Shown: positions 45,558-53,166 of the stretch, piece by piece
Layout: each line of letters opens with the position of its first letter
Position numbering within the stretch: the first letter of the stretch is position 1
Assembly: GCA_016714535.1 (NCBI GenBank)
Contig: JADKDR010000001.1
Coordinates: forward strand, 496,001 to 560,000
Length of the DNA stretch: 64,000 nucleotides
Origin: Bacteroidota bacterium
Lineage (GTDB): Bacteria > Bacteroidota > Bacteroidia > AKYH767-A > OLB10
Direction: 5' to 3'
Made by a program: the position numbers and the translations under genes
The notes under the pieces: model-generated
Database searches by the model: none
Seen by the model: only the letters and a program-made list of their open reading frames with translations
What the model was told of the DNA's origin: nothing

Positions 45558-45588
45558 CAAAAGTATCTATTCGCTTATCAAAAACAAA
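45558..45588 (-). promoter_or_regulatory. Promoter of the riboswitch-mnmD-metH unit
   Basis: Minus strand: TTTG (plus 45585-45588), exactly 19 bases, TACTTTTG (plus 45558-45565). This is a perfect match to the Bacteroidota promoter. Transcription would start near 45550, about 20-25 bases before the aptamer. Confidence 0.85.
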
Positions 45589-45666
45589 AATCTGCAAAAA
45601 AAATCTTGACATCGCCTGTTTCATCGCTTACATTGCAGTCATTATTAACTTTAAACCTAAATCAAT

Positions 45667-45939
45667 ATGAAGCAGCGCACTTTAATTTTACTAGCCTTAT
45701 GCTCGGCCTTGTTTTTCTTTCTGGGAACTCTTTGTAATCCTCCCATTAACATAGAAAAAAAACCACAACAATCTACAGTTGAAGATTTTTTTAAGGTCTT
45801 TGATTCAGGATTCGACTCCGGTAACAAAAATTCGTTTGGTGGACTTACTCTTGACTACTCCACTTTGAAACAACTCTTGATTCTTCATGTTTCTACGATT
45901 TTACTCCAAATCAAGACGTTTCGATTACCACCCCCATAG
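45667..45939 (+). CDS. Hypothetical exported protein, N-terminal part (frameshifted)
   Basis: Reads MKQRTLILLALCSALFFFLG TLCNPP: a signal sequence, possibly with a non-standard lipobox (GTLC). Residues 25-65 are unremarkable (EDFFKVFDSGFDSGNKNSFG). After about codon 66 the frame turns into Leu-rich nonsense and stops at 45939. The coding sequence continues in the other frame from 45867; one extra T in the TTT at 45864-45866 joins them as DYSTFETTLDSS. The gene is divergent from the riboswitch unit. No family recognised. Confidence 0.6.
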   Translation: MKQRTLILLALCSALFFFLGTLCNPPINIEKKPQQSTVEDFFKVFDSGFDSGNKNSFGGLTLDYSTLKQLLILHVSTILLQIKTFRLPPP

Positions 45940-46307
45940 ATTACAGAATAGCGCTTGTTGTTGACTCTTTAAGCAGTTCAAAAATGCTGCTTATTGAACC
46001 AAGATACAAGGACACAGAACAAGGTAGGCCTACACGTTATAAATTTATTCTTTCAGAGAACAAATTTGAACGTGCAGCAGTATCAGATATTGCCGTAGGA
46101 AAATGGTATGCATTTGAGCAAGCGGAATCTTCCTTCCTAAAATCGTTTAATGAGTTACTTTTTACAAGTGTAATAGCACAAACAAGCAGTGAGCGTGGAG
46201 TAAGAAAATGCCCACCCAGTTCTAACTGTGCCCGTACAGTTTCTCCAACTATTGTAACCATACCAAGTGATGAAACTAAGATTGACTCGCTAATCCAAAT
46301 TAAATGA
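45867..46307 (+). CDS. Hypothetical exported protein, C-terminal part (frameshifted)
   Basis: Continuation of the gene that starts at 45667, without a start codon of its own until ATG 45984. It reads ETTLDSSCFYDFTPNQDVS, then IDYRIALVVDSLSSSKMLLI and EPRYKDTEQGRPTRYKFIL, and ends with a Cys/Pro/Ser-rich tail (RKCPPSSNCARTVSPT). The joined protein would have 213 residues. No recognised domain; the Cys residues and signal peptide suggest a periplasmic or surface location. Confidence 0.5.
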   Translation, partial: ETTLDSSCFYDFTPNQDVSITTPIDYRIALVVDSLSSSKMLLIEPRYKDTEQGRPTRYKFILSENKFERAAVSDIAVGKWYAFEQAESSFLKSFNELLFTSVIAQTSSERGVRKCPPSSNCARTVSPTIVTIPSDETKIDSLIQIK

Positions 46308-46357
46308 TGCAAGCATTAAAAACTGCTTGATAGCCAGGTAGTGCAGACAGAGGCATA

Positions 46358-49300
46358 ATGCAGAAAAAAAAATCGAACCATAGCAGGCTTTGTCTGCGTG
46401 TTGTTGCATGGATGCTTCTTGTTGTGCTTAATGTGTGCAATACCTTTTGTTCGATTGCGCAAGCGCCCATTTATCAGCTTCAAACACTTCCTATAAAAGG
46501 AGTTAATTGTTTTGTTGAAGATGCTTTGGGTATGCGCTGGTTTGGAAGTAATTTTGGCCTGGTACGATATGATGGTGTGCGCACAAAAACATTTACGTTC
46601 AACATCAATGATACTACCTCTTTGTGCGATAACCGCATTTGGTGTTTGGCCGAAGACAAAAAAAATCGTTTGTGGATTGGCAGCCAAAATGGAATTTGTG
46701 TTTACAATAAAAAAACGGATTCCTTCTTCCGTATGCCTTTATTATACGACACGCTGAATCGTGTTCTCAACGAAATTTCGAATATCAAATGTGCTGTTGA
46801 TGGAAGCATTATTTGGACTTCGCGCAACAGTATATTTCAAACTACGCTTGTCGATGGTGTTTTTATTTCAAACTCTTTACAGGTAAACGAAAAGGGATTT
46901 GCCACCTTTAAATACTTCACGCTTGCGCTTACTGAGCAACATGCGTGGGTTGTAACTAATAACAATAAGGTGCTGCGTGTTAATTTAGTCAACCATGTTT
47001 CGGAAACTGAAGTTCTATTAAAATTGCCCAACGGTGATGCTCTTCTTAATATAGAGGAACTGAAAACTGATTCCGGCTTTTTTTATTTCAAAACTATTAA
47101 TGCAATTTATACAGCTACTAAGGATCATGTTAATCAAAATGTAATTACCACATCTGAACTAATCAAACCTTTTAGAGTAGCAGATAATACATTAGCGCCA
47201 TTCTACTTTTGTAAGAACTCGAAGCATGATGTATGGATAGCTTCAGGAGGCAACGATGTACTGCATTACATGCGCACGGTGGAAAATAATTTTATTCTTA
47301 CGGATACCATTTCACCTAATCAAGATAATTTATATTTTCTTAAGAATGAGGCTATCAACTATATCTTTCACGATGATGGTGGTTCGATTTATTTTACTTC
47401 CGAAAAAAATGTTTTTGTTTTTCGTACCGATGGATTGCTGTTTCAATCATCAAAGAATTTTGAAATGCTTTTGCGCACACTTAATAGCAGCTATGTAATA
47501 CATAACATGGGTTTACTAAACGATACAATGGTATGGGCAACAACAAGTAACAATGAATTTATTACCATAAACCTCTATCAACCCAATGTAATTAACAAGT
47601 GGAAGCAACTGGAAGGAATGCAGGTAAATGATATGCTTAAATTAGATGACCGCACCTACTTATGTTTTGCAGCCAATGGTATTTTATTGATTAACAAAAA
47701 CAGAGAGATAGAAACGTTAAACCAATCCTTTGCATTTGATGGATTGCGAACCATGCAGGGAGAAGCCTGGGCAGTATCTGCAAGTGGAGTTTACCGTTTT
47801 GGACATGGCAATAAACTTACTAAGGTTGAACCGGGTACTTCTTACCTGAAGTATGCACGCCCGCGCACGCTTGCCCAACTTGACAACAACACTGTATTAG
47901 CCGGCACCGACTTAGGTGCAGTGCTTATTAAATACGATTTGTTAAATGCTACGGCTACCAATATTGAATGCACTCGCAATTCCTTTGTCAATAGCCTCGC
48001 AATAATTGGCGATACAGTATATATTGCTACCAATTCCGGTTTAATTACTTTCGATCCTGCAACGAATAAATGCAATACCTTGATTGGTGCTGACAGCATC
48101 ATCAAATCCCTATTAGTATATGAAAACAACACGCTTTTTATTTCGATAGAAGGAATTGGACTTGGCCGCTATGAGATTAAGACCGGCAAGTTGGTTTTAT
48201 TTGAATCGCAAAATGGCATCCTAAGTAATGCCTTTACTATTGATGGCGAGCGGGCGCTTATGCTTCCCGATTCTACCTTTTGCTTTTCTACAGATAATGG
48301 ACTTAATTTTTTTAAACCCGCTGATGTTGCGTATAGCAAACAAGAAGCTATCCCCTATCTGAATGAATTTACTGTAAACACAACCCGCCTGCTAGCTAAC
48401 AATGCTGACCCTGAAACTTCGAAATTCAAAAAGGAATATTTCGATGCAGAGCCACTGGTTTTTACTTACAATCAAAATGACTTACACTTTACATTCAGTG
48501 TAGTAACACATTTGCCTTCAAATAAATTTACGTTTATGTATATGCTCGAAGGTTATGACGCAGCCTGGAAGCGCAGCACCGTGTTGGAAGCATTTTATAC
48601 CGATGTATCGCCACGGTATAACTCTGTTTTTTTTCCGGGAACATATACCCTGCTTGCACGTACTATGAATGAGGCAGGGCAAACATACGAGATGCAAGCT
48701 CCAATGCGGATAGTGATAAGAACCGTGTGGTATCGCAGCCTTGAGTTTATTGGCCTGCTGTTGCTTGCTGCTATTGTTATTGCTTACTATGTAGTACGTT
48801 ATTATTCGCAAATAAAATTAAAACAAAAAATTGCAGAGCAGGAAAAATTACTTGCAGTAGAACGCGAACGTAACCGTATATCTCGCGACTTGCATGATGA
48901 TCTTGGTGCAGGCTTATCTTCTATAGCCATGATGACCAATATGATGAAAGACCTGGTTGAAAATAATGATGCCCATCAACATGCAAGTGATATATCAACC
49001 GAAGCCAATGAACTGGTAACACGCATGCGCGAAATTATATGGAGCATGAGTGCCAAGCATGATAATGTTGATAGCCTGGTATCGTATATGCAGAACTATG
49101 CAGAAAAGTATTTGCGAAAAAACCGTATGCAATTACAAATGCAAACCGAAGGAGAGGTTCCGCACGATTACATAGATGCACGCATGCGCGAAAATGTTTT
49201 TTTAGTAGTGAAAGAAACATTGCACAACAGTGTAAAATATTCGGGGTCAAAAGTTGTCAAAATCCTAATCACTTCGCAACCCAGGAAATTAAAAATACTG

Positions 49301-49477
49301 ATTGATGATATGGGCAAAGGATTCGATATGCAAGACATAGGCAAATTTGGTAATGGTTTGTCAAACATGAAAAACAGGATGGAAACAATTAGTGGAACAT
49401 ACTCGATTACCTCAGCTCCCGGCAAAGGAACACAAACACTTGTTGAGCTAAATTATTCGGCACAATCAAAAATATAA
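46358..49477 (+). CDS. Sensor histidine kinase with extracytoplasmic two-component-regulator propeller
   Basis: 1,039 residues. Signal peptide at about 1-36 (LVVLNVCNTFCSIAQ). Residues of about 40-660 carry the two-component-regulator propeller repeats (EDALGMRWFGSNFGLVRYD, EDKKNRLWIGSQNGICVY), followed by a Y_Y_Y-like domain (MYMLEGYDAAWKRS, PGTYTLLARTMNEAG) to about 785. One transmembrane helix at about 792-812, then a HisKA_3 domain with the phosphorylated histidine in RDLHDDLGAGLSS (His846), and a HATPase_c domain (KETLHNSVKYSG, DDMGKGFD, GNGLSNMKNRM) to the end. It is not a hybrid: no receiver or DNA-binding domain follows, and no response regulator lies next to it. The ligand is unknown. 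The 3' end overlaps the convergent WD40 gene by 25 bases. Confidence 0.93.
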   Translation: MQKKKSNHSRLCLRVVAWMLLVVLNVCNTFCSIAQAPIYQLQTLPIKGVNCFVEDALGMRWFGSNFGLVRYDGVRTKTFTFNINDTTSLCDNRIWCLAEDKKNRLWIGSQNGICVYNKKTDSFFRMPLLYDTLNRVLNEISNIKCAVDGSIIWTSRNSIFQTTLVDGVFISNSLQVNEKGFATFKYFTLALTEQHAWVVTNNNKVLRVNLVNHVSETEVLLKLPNGDALLNIEELKTDSGFFYFKTINAIYTATKDHVNQNVITTSELIKPFRVADNTLAPFYFCKNSKHDVWIASGGNDVLHYMRTVENNFILTDTISPNQDNLYFLKNEAINYIFHDDGGSIYFTSEKNVFVFRTDGLLFQSSKNFEMLLRTLNSSYVIHNMGLLNDTMVWATTSNNEFITINLYQPNVINKWKQLEGMQVNDMLKLDDRTYLCFAANGILLINKNREIETLNQSFAFDGLRTMQGEAWAVSASGVYRFGHGNKLTKVEPGTSYLKYARPRTLAQLDNNTVLAGTDLGAVLIKYDLLNATATNIECTRNSFVNSLAIIGDTVYIATNSGLITFDPATNKCNTLIGADSIIKSLLVYENNTLFISIEGIGLGRYEIKTGKLVLFESQNGILSNAFTIDGERALMLPDSTFCFSTDNGLNFFKPADVAYSKQEAIPYLNEFTVNTTRLLANNADPETSKFKKEYFDAEPLVFTYNQNDLHFTFSVVTHLPSNKFTFMYMLEGYDAAWKRSTVLEAFYTDVSPRYNSVFFPGTYTLLARTMNEAGQTYEMQAPMRIVIRTVWYRSLEFIGLLLLAAIVIAYYVVRYYSQIKLKQKIAEQEKLLAVERERNRISRDLHDDLGAGLSSIAMMTNMMKDLVENNDAHQHASDISTEANELVTRMREIIWSMSAKHDNVDSLVSYMQNYAEKYLRKNRMQLQMQTEGEVPHDYIDARMRENVFLVVKETLHNSVKYSGSKVVKILITSQPRKLKILIDDMGKGFDMQDIGKFGNGLSNMKNRMETISGTYSITSAPGKGTQTLVELNYSAQSKI

Positions 49478-50367
49478 ATTTCGCGTGCATCACCGGCACA
49501 TACTAAATGGCGCCCATCAATCCATGCTGCACAATTGATAGAATAACTGTGCGCTTTATCGCCAACAGGTTCTAATCGTTGTATAACATGCATGGTATCA
49601 GCATCCCACACCTTAACGGTTTTATCGCGGCTTGCAGTAAGCAAATACTTTTTATTGGGCGAAGGTTCTACTGAATAGATTGCATAGTTGTGTGCCGGAA
49701 TTTTCAGAACAGGAGTTAGCCCTGTGGTTAAATCAAACGAATTTAACATGGCATCGCGCCCTCCACTTATGAGCATGGAATTATCGGCACTCACACACAT
49801 ACAGTTTACGCTCCAGCCGGGGCGATGAGCTTGCACCTCTTGTACTACTTTATACCGCGATGCATTTATGGCAATAATTTTTCCCTCGGCTGTGCCCGCA
49901 TAATAGAGCTGCGTGCCGGCATGATACACCATGCTCCTGATTTTCGCATTCGAAATTCTTATGTGAGCAAGTGGTTCAAATTGTCTGTTATAAAATATAA
50001 CCTGCCCATCTGCAGAGGCTACAGCACATGTTTCCGTTTCTTGAAACCATGCAATGCAAAATATTTCTTTCTCAAAGGGTTTTAGCAGACGAATTTCTGC
50101 ATTGTTTTTTGTGTCAATTACATGCACTCCTCCCAGGCTGTTTCCTGCTAATAATAAATGGCCAGCATTTATGTAACTAAGACGATATACGATGCCATTG
50201 GCACGGGCAATAAGCTTACCATCGGTACCGTCCAAGTCCCATTCAACAATAAAAGAATCGCTTCCGGCTGTGTAAATTTTTTGCTGCAGCGTGTTTACTG
50301 CTAAACCATAAACGCCTCCTTTATGACCTTGGTAAGCTGCAACTTGCTTGAATAATGAGGTGGCCAT
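49453..50367 (-). CDS. WD40-repeat protein
   Basis: 304 residues without signal peptide, so cytosolic. About seven WD40-type units: GHKGGVYGLAVNTLQQKIYT with FIVEWDLDG, GVHVIDTKN, FCIAWFQETETCAVASADGQ, IRSMVYHAGTQLYYAGTAEG, VNCMCVSADNSMLISGGRDA, IYSVEPSPNKKYLLTASRDK with VKVWDADT, INCAAWIDGRHLVCAGDARE. The number of units fits one seven-bladed propeller. Probably a protein-protein interaction scaffold; partners unknown. It lies 10 bases after the glycosyltransferase gene and may share its transcript. Confidence 0.9.
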   Translation of the reverse strand: MATSLFKQVAAYQGHKGGVYGLAVNTLQQKIYTAGSDSFIVEWDLDGTDGKLIARANGIVYRLSYINAGHLLLAGNSLGGVHVIDTKNNAEIRLLKPFEKEIFCIAWFQETETCAVASADGQVIFYNRQFEPLAHIRISNAKIRSMVYHAGTQLYYAGTAEGKIIAINASRYKVVQEVQAHRPGWSVNCMCVSADNSMLISGGRDAMLNSFDLTTGLTPVLKIPAHNYAIYSVEPSPNKKYLLTASRDKTVKVWDADTMHVIQRLEPVGDKAHSYSINCAAWIDGRHLVCAGDAREIYIFDCAE

Positions 50368-50377
50368 TTTCCTTTCC

Positions 50378-51457
50378 TTATTTATGGCTATTTATAAATT
50401 TCCATGCGGTTTGTGCCCAAGTGTCCGCATTAATTTGTTGTGCTAAAACATGACTCTGTTCTGCCATTTGCAACAGTGTCTTATGATCCAGTGATACAAG
50501 CTTTATAAAACTTTGGTAAAGCGCTTCTTCGCTTGAAGGTTCACAAACAATTCCGCTACTATTATTTTTTACAAACATGCTTGCTGCATACGTTTTAGTA
50601 GTGCTAATAACGGGCATTCCGGCAGCAGCAAATTCTTGTACTACCACGCCCCAATGCTCAAGCCTGCTTGCAAGTATGAATACCCCTGTTTGCGATATAA
50701 ACTGCCCCAATTCGGAAGGCTGTACGAATCCAAAATTTTTCACTTTTTCATGCACCGGCAATAGATGTTCCAGTTCGCCTTTACCAATGCACCATAACTC
50801 CCAATCGTTTGGAACATCCTTATGCAATCGCACAAAGGCATTCCACATTTCCTGCACACCTTTGTGTGCAGTGTACCTACCAACAAATAATATTTTATGA
50901 GGAAAGTTTAGTTGCTTGGCTGAGCGATCATATTCATATTGCTTATTGAACATGCTGATATCGGCAACATAGAGGCCAGTAAAAATGTGTTGCTTTTTGA
51001 ATCCTAGTTTTAGGCAATATTTTTTTTGAATCTCTCCCGGCACCCAGGCATAGTTGAATATTTTAGGAATATAGAATCGACCTGCCAATGCACCTACGTG
51101 CTGCTTCATATTTCCCTTCCAGGGATTATCTAAACTAATAATGGTGGTAGTGATGCCTTTAAATATTTTACAAACAGCAACATAATCCTTATCCATCCAA
51201 CCACAACAAAAAATAAATTCAGGATTTAATTCTTTGGCAAGTGCCATCAATTTATTTCTATCAAAATCTTTGCGTTCGTAAAAGGTAATACCCTCATAGT
51301 TTTCAAACTTGAAAGGAGCCACACTATTAATAGGATAGCGAACAATATGAACATCCACCGGGTATTGCGATGCTAGCCGCTGTGCCGATGCAATAAAATA
51401 ACCGGCCAGTTCATAATACAGGAACAGTGCGCGCTTTCGGTTGGAATTGGTATTCAT
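50378..51457 (-). CDS. Glycosyltransferase, GT4/GT1-like
   Basis: About 359 residues; start ATG 51457, five codons inside the open frame. GT-B fold with C-terminal donor-binding half: KILFVGRYTAHKGVQEMWNA, ELWCIGKGE, FGFVQPSELGQFISQTGVFI and the E-x7-E-type motif EHWGVVVQEFAAAGMPVIS, where the two Glu contact the nucleotide sugar. No membrane segment. It overlaps the end of the O-antigen-ligase-like gene by 47 bases, so the two are surely co-transcribed; together they suggest assembly of a surface polysaccharide, but no full locus is present here. Donor and acceptor are unknown. Confidence 0.9.
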   Translation of the reverse strand: MNTNSNRKRALFLYYELAGYFIASAQRLASQYPVDVHIVRYPINSVAPFKFENYEGITFYERKDFDRNKLMALAKELNPEFIFCCGWMDKDYVAVCKIFKGITTTIISLDNPWKGNMKQHVGALAGRFYIPKIFNYAWVPGEIQKKYCLKLGFKKQHIFTGLYVADISMFNKQYEYDRSAKQLNFPHKILFVGRYTAHKGVQEMWNAFVRLHKDVPNDWELWCIGKGELEHLLPVHEKVKNFGFVQPSELGQFISQTGVFILASRLEHWGVVVQEFAAAGMPVISTTKTYAASMFVKNNSSGIVCEPSSEEALYQSFIKLVSLDHKTLLQMAEQSHVLAQQINADTWAQTAWKFINSHK

Positions 51458-52718
51458 AATTAAAAAAAGCAAAGGTAAAAATCCAAAACACAGTAAACGG
51501 ATTGAGTGATCCCATTAACCAGGCTTCGAATGTAGTAGAAAACAAAACAGCATACATAAAAGGCAATGCCAGCCTATTTTTATTAAAAACGAGAAGGTAT
51601 GAGCGAATAAATCCAAAAATAAAACATACCAAACCAACGGCACCAAGGCTGAGCCAAAAACCAAGTACTATATTATGTACTCCACCATTATGCCCTAACT
51701 TGCTCAAGACTTCGCGGTATTTATCAAAAAGATAATTATCGTAATCCCATCCCATTCCCAACAAATAGTTTTCCTGAATATGCAACCAGGCAAACTGCCA
51801 GGCCACAAACCGGCCACTGCCACTTTCTACGGTTTCGCTACGGAACGATTTTTCGAGGCCCAGGTCTCGCAAGATAACTGTTATGTTATCTGTAAACATC
51901 TGATAAGAAATACCTATAAAAATAAGTAAAGCAAAACCATAGTATGGAGATAGCTTATGAAATCGTGCAAACAACAGCAGGATAAAAATGGACATGATAC
52001 CGGTGCGCGAACCTGAAAGAAGTAAGCTAATTATTATTACTCCATAAATAAACTGCCTTTCAACTTTCGAAAACAAATCAGGATACTTGTCATTAACAAT
52101 AAAGAAGGCAAAAAATACCACATCACAAAAAATCCCTATTCCATTGGGATTGCCAAGAATTCCATTGTACCTTCCTATGAGATAAGCCAAATCGGGGCGC
52201 ACCACTGCATACACCAATCCAAGGCAAAGCAAACCGATAGCGAAAAAGATAAAGTCGCGGAGAAACTGAAAACCCTTTTCTTCAAATAGTTTAAAAAAGT
52301 ATGGCGGAATGCAAATAAAGAACAATGCATAACTCATTGTTTTCTGAAAACTTTTAAAAGGATCGGGGCTGCGATACACCAGGAATAACGCTACCATAAA
52401 CATGGGAATAAAAGCCCAAAAGAATTTATTGGGATGGGTAAACAATTTTCGATTAAGTAAATAAAAAACAGCCATCAGCACCATCATTACATTTTTGGTG
52501 TCTAATGTCCAGCTCATTGAATAGTGTCGGTTATCGCTAAGGGCGCAAACAAGTATCAGGCTCATTATCATTTCTGAGTAGCGTGCTTTGTAATTATACA
52601 AGACCAACGAACCACAGGCAAGGCCAAGCGCAAGGAAGTCGTTTATATAAACTCCTGCCACAACCCATGCAAGCGAAACCAGAATAAATTCGAAATAACG
52701 TTTAAGATAATCTACCAT
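51411..52718 (-). CDS. O-antigen ligase/polymerase-like membrane protein
   Basis: 435 residues from ATG 52718; the 28 codons upstream of it are cysteine-poor and lack membrane character, and they would overlap the neighbouring gene. About ten to twelve membrane helices (FILVSLAWVVAGVYINDFLA, ALGLACGSLVLYNY, FWAFIPMFMVALFLVY, IIISLLLSGSRTGIMSIFIL). A large loop before the last helices carries GSGRFVAWQFAWLHIQENYL and LGMGWDYDNY ... GHNGGVHNIVLGFWLSLG, with the conserved Arg and His of the O-antigen ligase (WaaL/Wzy-C) family. It joins or polymerises glycans on lipid carriers in the inner membrane. Whether it is ligase or polymerase cannot be told from the sequence. Confidence 0.88.
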   Translation of the reverse strand: MVDYLKRYFEFILVSLAWVVAGVYINDFLALGLACGSLVLYNYKARYSEMIMSLILVCALSDNRHYSMSWTLDTKNVMMVLMAVFYLLNRKLFTHPNKFFWAFIPMFMVALFLVYRSPDPFKSFQKTMSYALFFICIPPYFFKLFEEKGFQFLRDFIFFAIGLLCLGLVYAVVRPDLAYLIGRYNGILGNPNGIGIFCDVVFFAFFIVNDKYPDLFSKVERQFIYGVIIISLLLSGSRTGIMSIFILLLFARFHKLSPYYGFALLIFIGISYQMFTDNITVILRDLGLEKSFRSETVESGSGRFVAWQFAWLHIQENYLLGMGWDYDNYLFDKYREVLSKLGHNGGVHNIVLGFWLSLGAVGLVCFIFGFIRSYLLVFNKNRLALPFMYAVLFSTTFEAWLMGSLNPFTVFWIFTFAFFNYEYQFQPKARTVPVL

Positions 52719-52774
52719 AGAATGAGGCTGTAAACTTGCAAAAAAAATTGGTGTGGAAAAACCTAATCTATGCT

Positions 52775-53098
52775 TTAAAAAAAACGGAAACTTGCAAACC
52801 ACTTTCGATGCTTTAGATACTGCGGGTTACTTTCGTTTTCGAATGCTTCGCGTTCGAAAAAAATATTTTCATATGCCAGCTGATGATTTTGATACCGTAG
52901 CAGGTTGACCAGATAATGCAACAAGTACAAAACGTAAAATGGGAGCACCAAAAGTTCAATTTGCTGGCGCAAATGAATACGCTCATGGTTCAATAAGATG
53001 GTGTCGGTTTTATATCGTGCATGAATAAGAATAAATGGCCACAACGTTATCCCTTGCCTGCGCAGCATCTTAATAAATATGACCGGGGCCTTTATCAT
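52775..53098 (-). CDS. Small membrane protein with HExxH motif
   Basis: 107 residues. It contains NHERIHLRQQIE, an HExxH zinc-peptidase-like motif at about residues 38-42, followed at once by a hydrophobic stretch (LLVLPFYVLYLLHYLVNLL) and by FFEREAFENE, whose Glu residues could supply a third ligand. Small proteins of this kind are widespread in Bacteroidota and annotated as hypothetical; catalytic activity has, to my knowledge, not been shown. It lies between the O-antigen-ligase-like gene (56 bases) and the malate-synthase-like gene (68 bases). Confidence 0.75.
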   Translation of the reverse strand: MIKAPVIFIKMLRRQGITLWPFILIHARYKTDTILLNHERIHLRQQIELLVLPFYVLYLLHYLVNLLRYQNHQLAYENIFFEREAFENESNPQYLKHRKWFASFRFF

Positions 53099-53166
53099 CT
53101 GATTTAAAAAATGAAATACAACATTTGAAATAGAAACGCTTATGATAAAATTTAACGCAGTATCTA

